Positions 5,940 through 6,508 of a stretch of DNA of 6,508 nt are shown piece after piece. A model generated the notes under the pieces. It was not told the DNA's origin. It made no database searches and saw only the letters and a program-made list of their open reading frames with translations. Source of the stretch: Planctomycetota bacterium. GTDB taxonomy: Bacteria > Planctomycetota > Planctomycetia > Planctomycetales > Planctomycetaceae. The first letter of the stretch is position 1, and every line of letters starts with the position of its first letter. The stretch lies in contig JAQBZS010000435.1 of NCBI GenBank assembly GCA_027622115.1, positions 1 through 6,508 of the forward strand. Direction: 5' to 3'. The position numbers and the translations under genes are program-made.

Positions 5940-6457
5940 ATTCCGTTGCACACAGCCAGTATTGCGATCGACGCCCGCCAGCGGCACATTTACTCCCGGA
6001 CGCTCCGGGACGGAAGTTCGTCCAACTCGGTCGGCAAAGTGGCCCGGTTTCATCTGGATCAAACCGATTATCCGCCCGCAGATTTTGGAGACACGGGTAC
6101 CCATTGCGTCACCGAAAAGATGCACTACGAATGGTGCTTCGAGGGAAACAGTGACAAAGGCATCGCGGTTGCCCCAAACGGCAATCTGGCCGTCGTCGGC
6201 AAGCGTCAGGATGGTCTGCGTGTATTCGCCGGAAGCGAAACCAAGGTGCCTTGGGATGGCACGAAGATCGCGGACCTGCCGAACACGCCGGTGGCGTACG
6301 ATTCGATCTCGCCGGGAATCTATACGTCGGCTACGTCGACAACGTCGACAAGCCACCAACCAAGCCACTGCCCGGTTTTGAGAACGACCGGTACATGGCG
6401 GCGATCGGTCGAATCCACAAGTACACCCCGACGGGCACTTTGCAAAGCGGCAACTTA
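5940..6457 (+). pseudogene. Decayed internal fragment of a beta-propeller (NHL-like) protein gene
   Basis: Two adjacent frames together spell one protein-like sequence. The first frame, from about 5940, reads SIAIDARQRHIYSRTL, then SVGKVARFHLDQ, HYEWCFEGNSDKGIAV, APNGNLAVVGKRQDGLRVF and ends at LPNTPV. The second frame continues with GGVRFDLAGNLYVGYVDN and NDRYMAAIGRIHKYTPTG. The switch lies near 6288-6296 and fits loss of one base (or four) in a G-rich stretch CCGGTGGCG. Phrases of the type x-G-I-A-V-A-P-N-G-N-L and G-N-L-Y-V-G-Y are typical blades of NHL/SMP-30-like propellers. There is no plausible start codon or signal peptide: similarity begins abruptly 17 bases after the ubiD-like stop. 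It also seems to stop abruptly near QSGNL (about 6457), after which the frame meets a stop at 6503-6505. Both ends missing plus a frameshift argue for a pseudogene rather than a sequencing error. The last 51 bases hold nothing I recognise, although one other frame stays open to the window edge. Confidence 0.6.
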
Positions 6458-6508
6458 GGGACGGCGCTGAAATTAAACCGGCATTTGGCATGCGAGTTAC
6501 CGTAGCTG

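Overview
The window reads as chromosomal DNA from a planctomycete, most likely a Rhodopirellula/Pirellulales-type organism. The strongest evidence is the leftmost gene. It combines a signal peptide, a bacterial Ig-like domain and a C-x4-C-H haem-type motif (CNSGGCHG), which is the N-terminal architecture of the secreted DUF1549/DUF1553 cytochrome-like proteins that are abundant in that phylum. Sparse Shine-Dalgarno sites, long intergenic regions and a LexA of the GYGPTVREIG/SPNGVMCHLKALEKKG type fit the same assignment.

Layout, left to right. (1) On the minus strand, positions 1-768 hold the N-terminal part of a secreted Ig/cytochrome protein that runs off the window. (2) Just upstream of it on the same strand, 798-1757 encode an alpha/beta-hydrolase-fold protein. 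(3) A divergent non-coding region of about 600 bases (1758-2354) contains direct repeats, several dyads and a hairpin. (4) On the plus strand, lexA (2355-2966) is followed by an intrinsic terminator (3012-3041). (5) hemL, glutamate-1-semialdehyde aminomutase, occupies 3092-4378. (6) A short array of 24-bp units, each carrying a hairpin, occupies 4398-4460. (7) A UbiD-family protein occupies 4510-5922. (8) The end of the window is a decayed internal fragment of a beta-propeller (NHL-like) gene, truncated at both ends and frameshifted.

The genes do not form one pathway. HemL is an intact housekeeping enzyme of the C5 haem route, and the terminator separates it from lexA. The main point of interest is that three separate genes keep a well-preserved family fold but have lost family-defining catalytic residues. 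The LexA has no Ala-Gly cleavage bond, no nucleophilic Ser and no Lys. The UbiD homologue lacks the Arg-Glu-Glu catalytic set and several cofactor/metal ligands. The alpha/beta hydrolase has Pro where the nucleophile elbow should have Ser. These calls come from by-eye alignment to remembered family motifs and need a real alignment. The open frames themselves are clean, so these look like maintained, repurposed proteins rather than decaying genes.

No CRISPR array, RNA gene, transposase or phage gene was seen.
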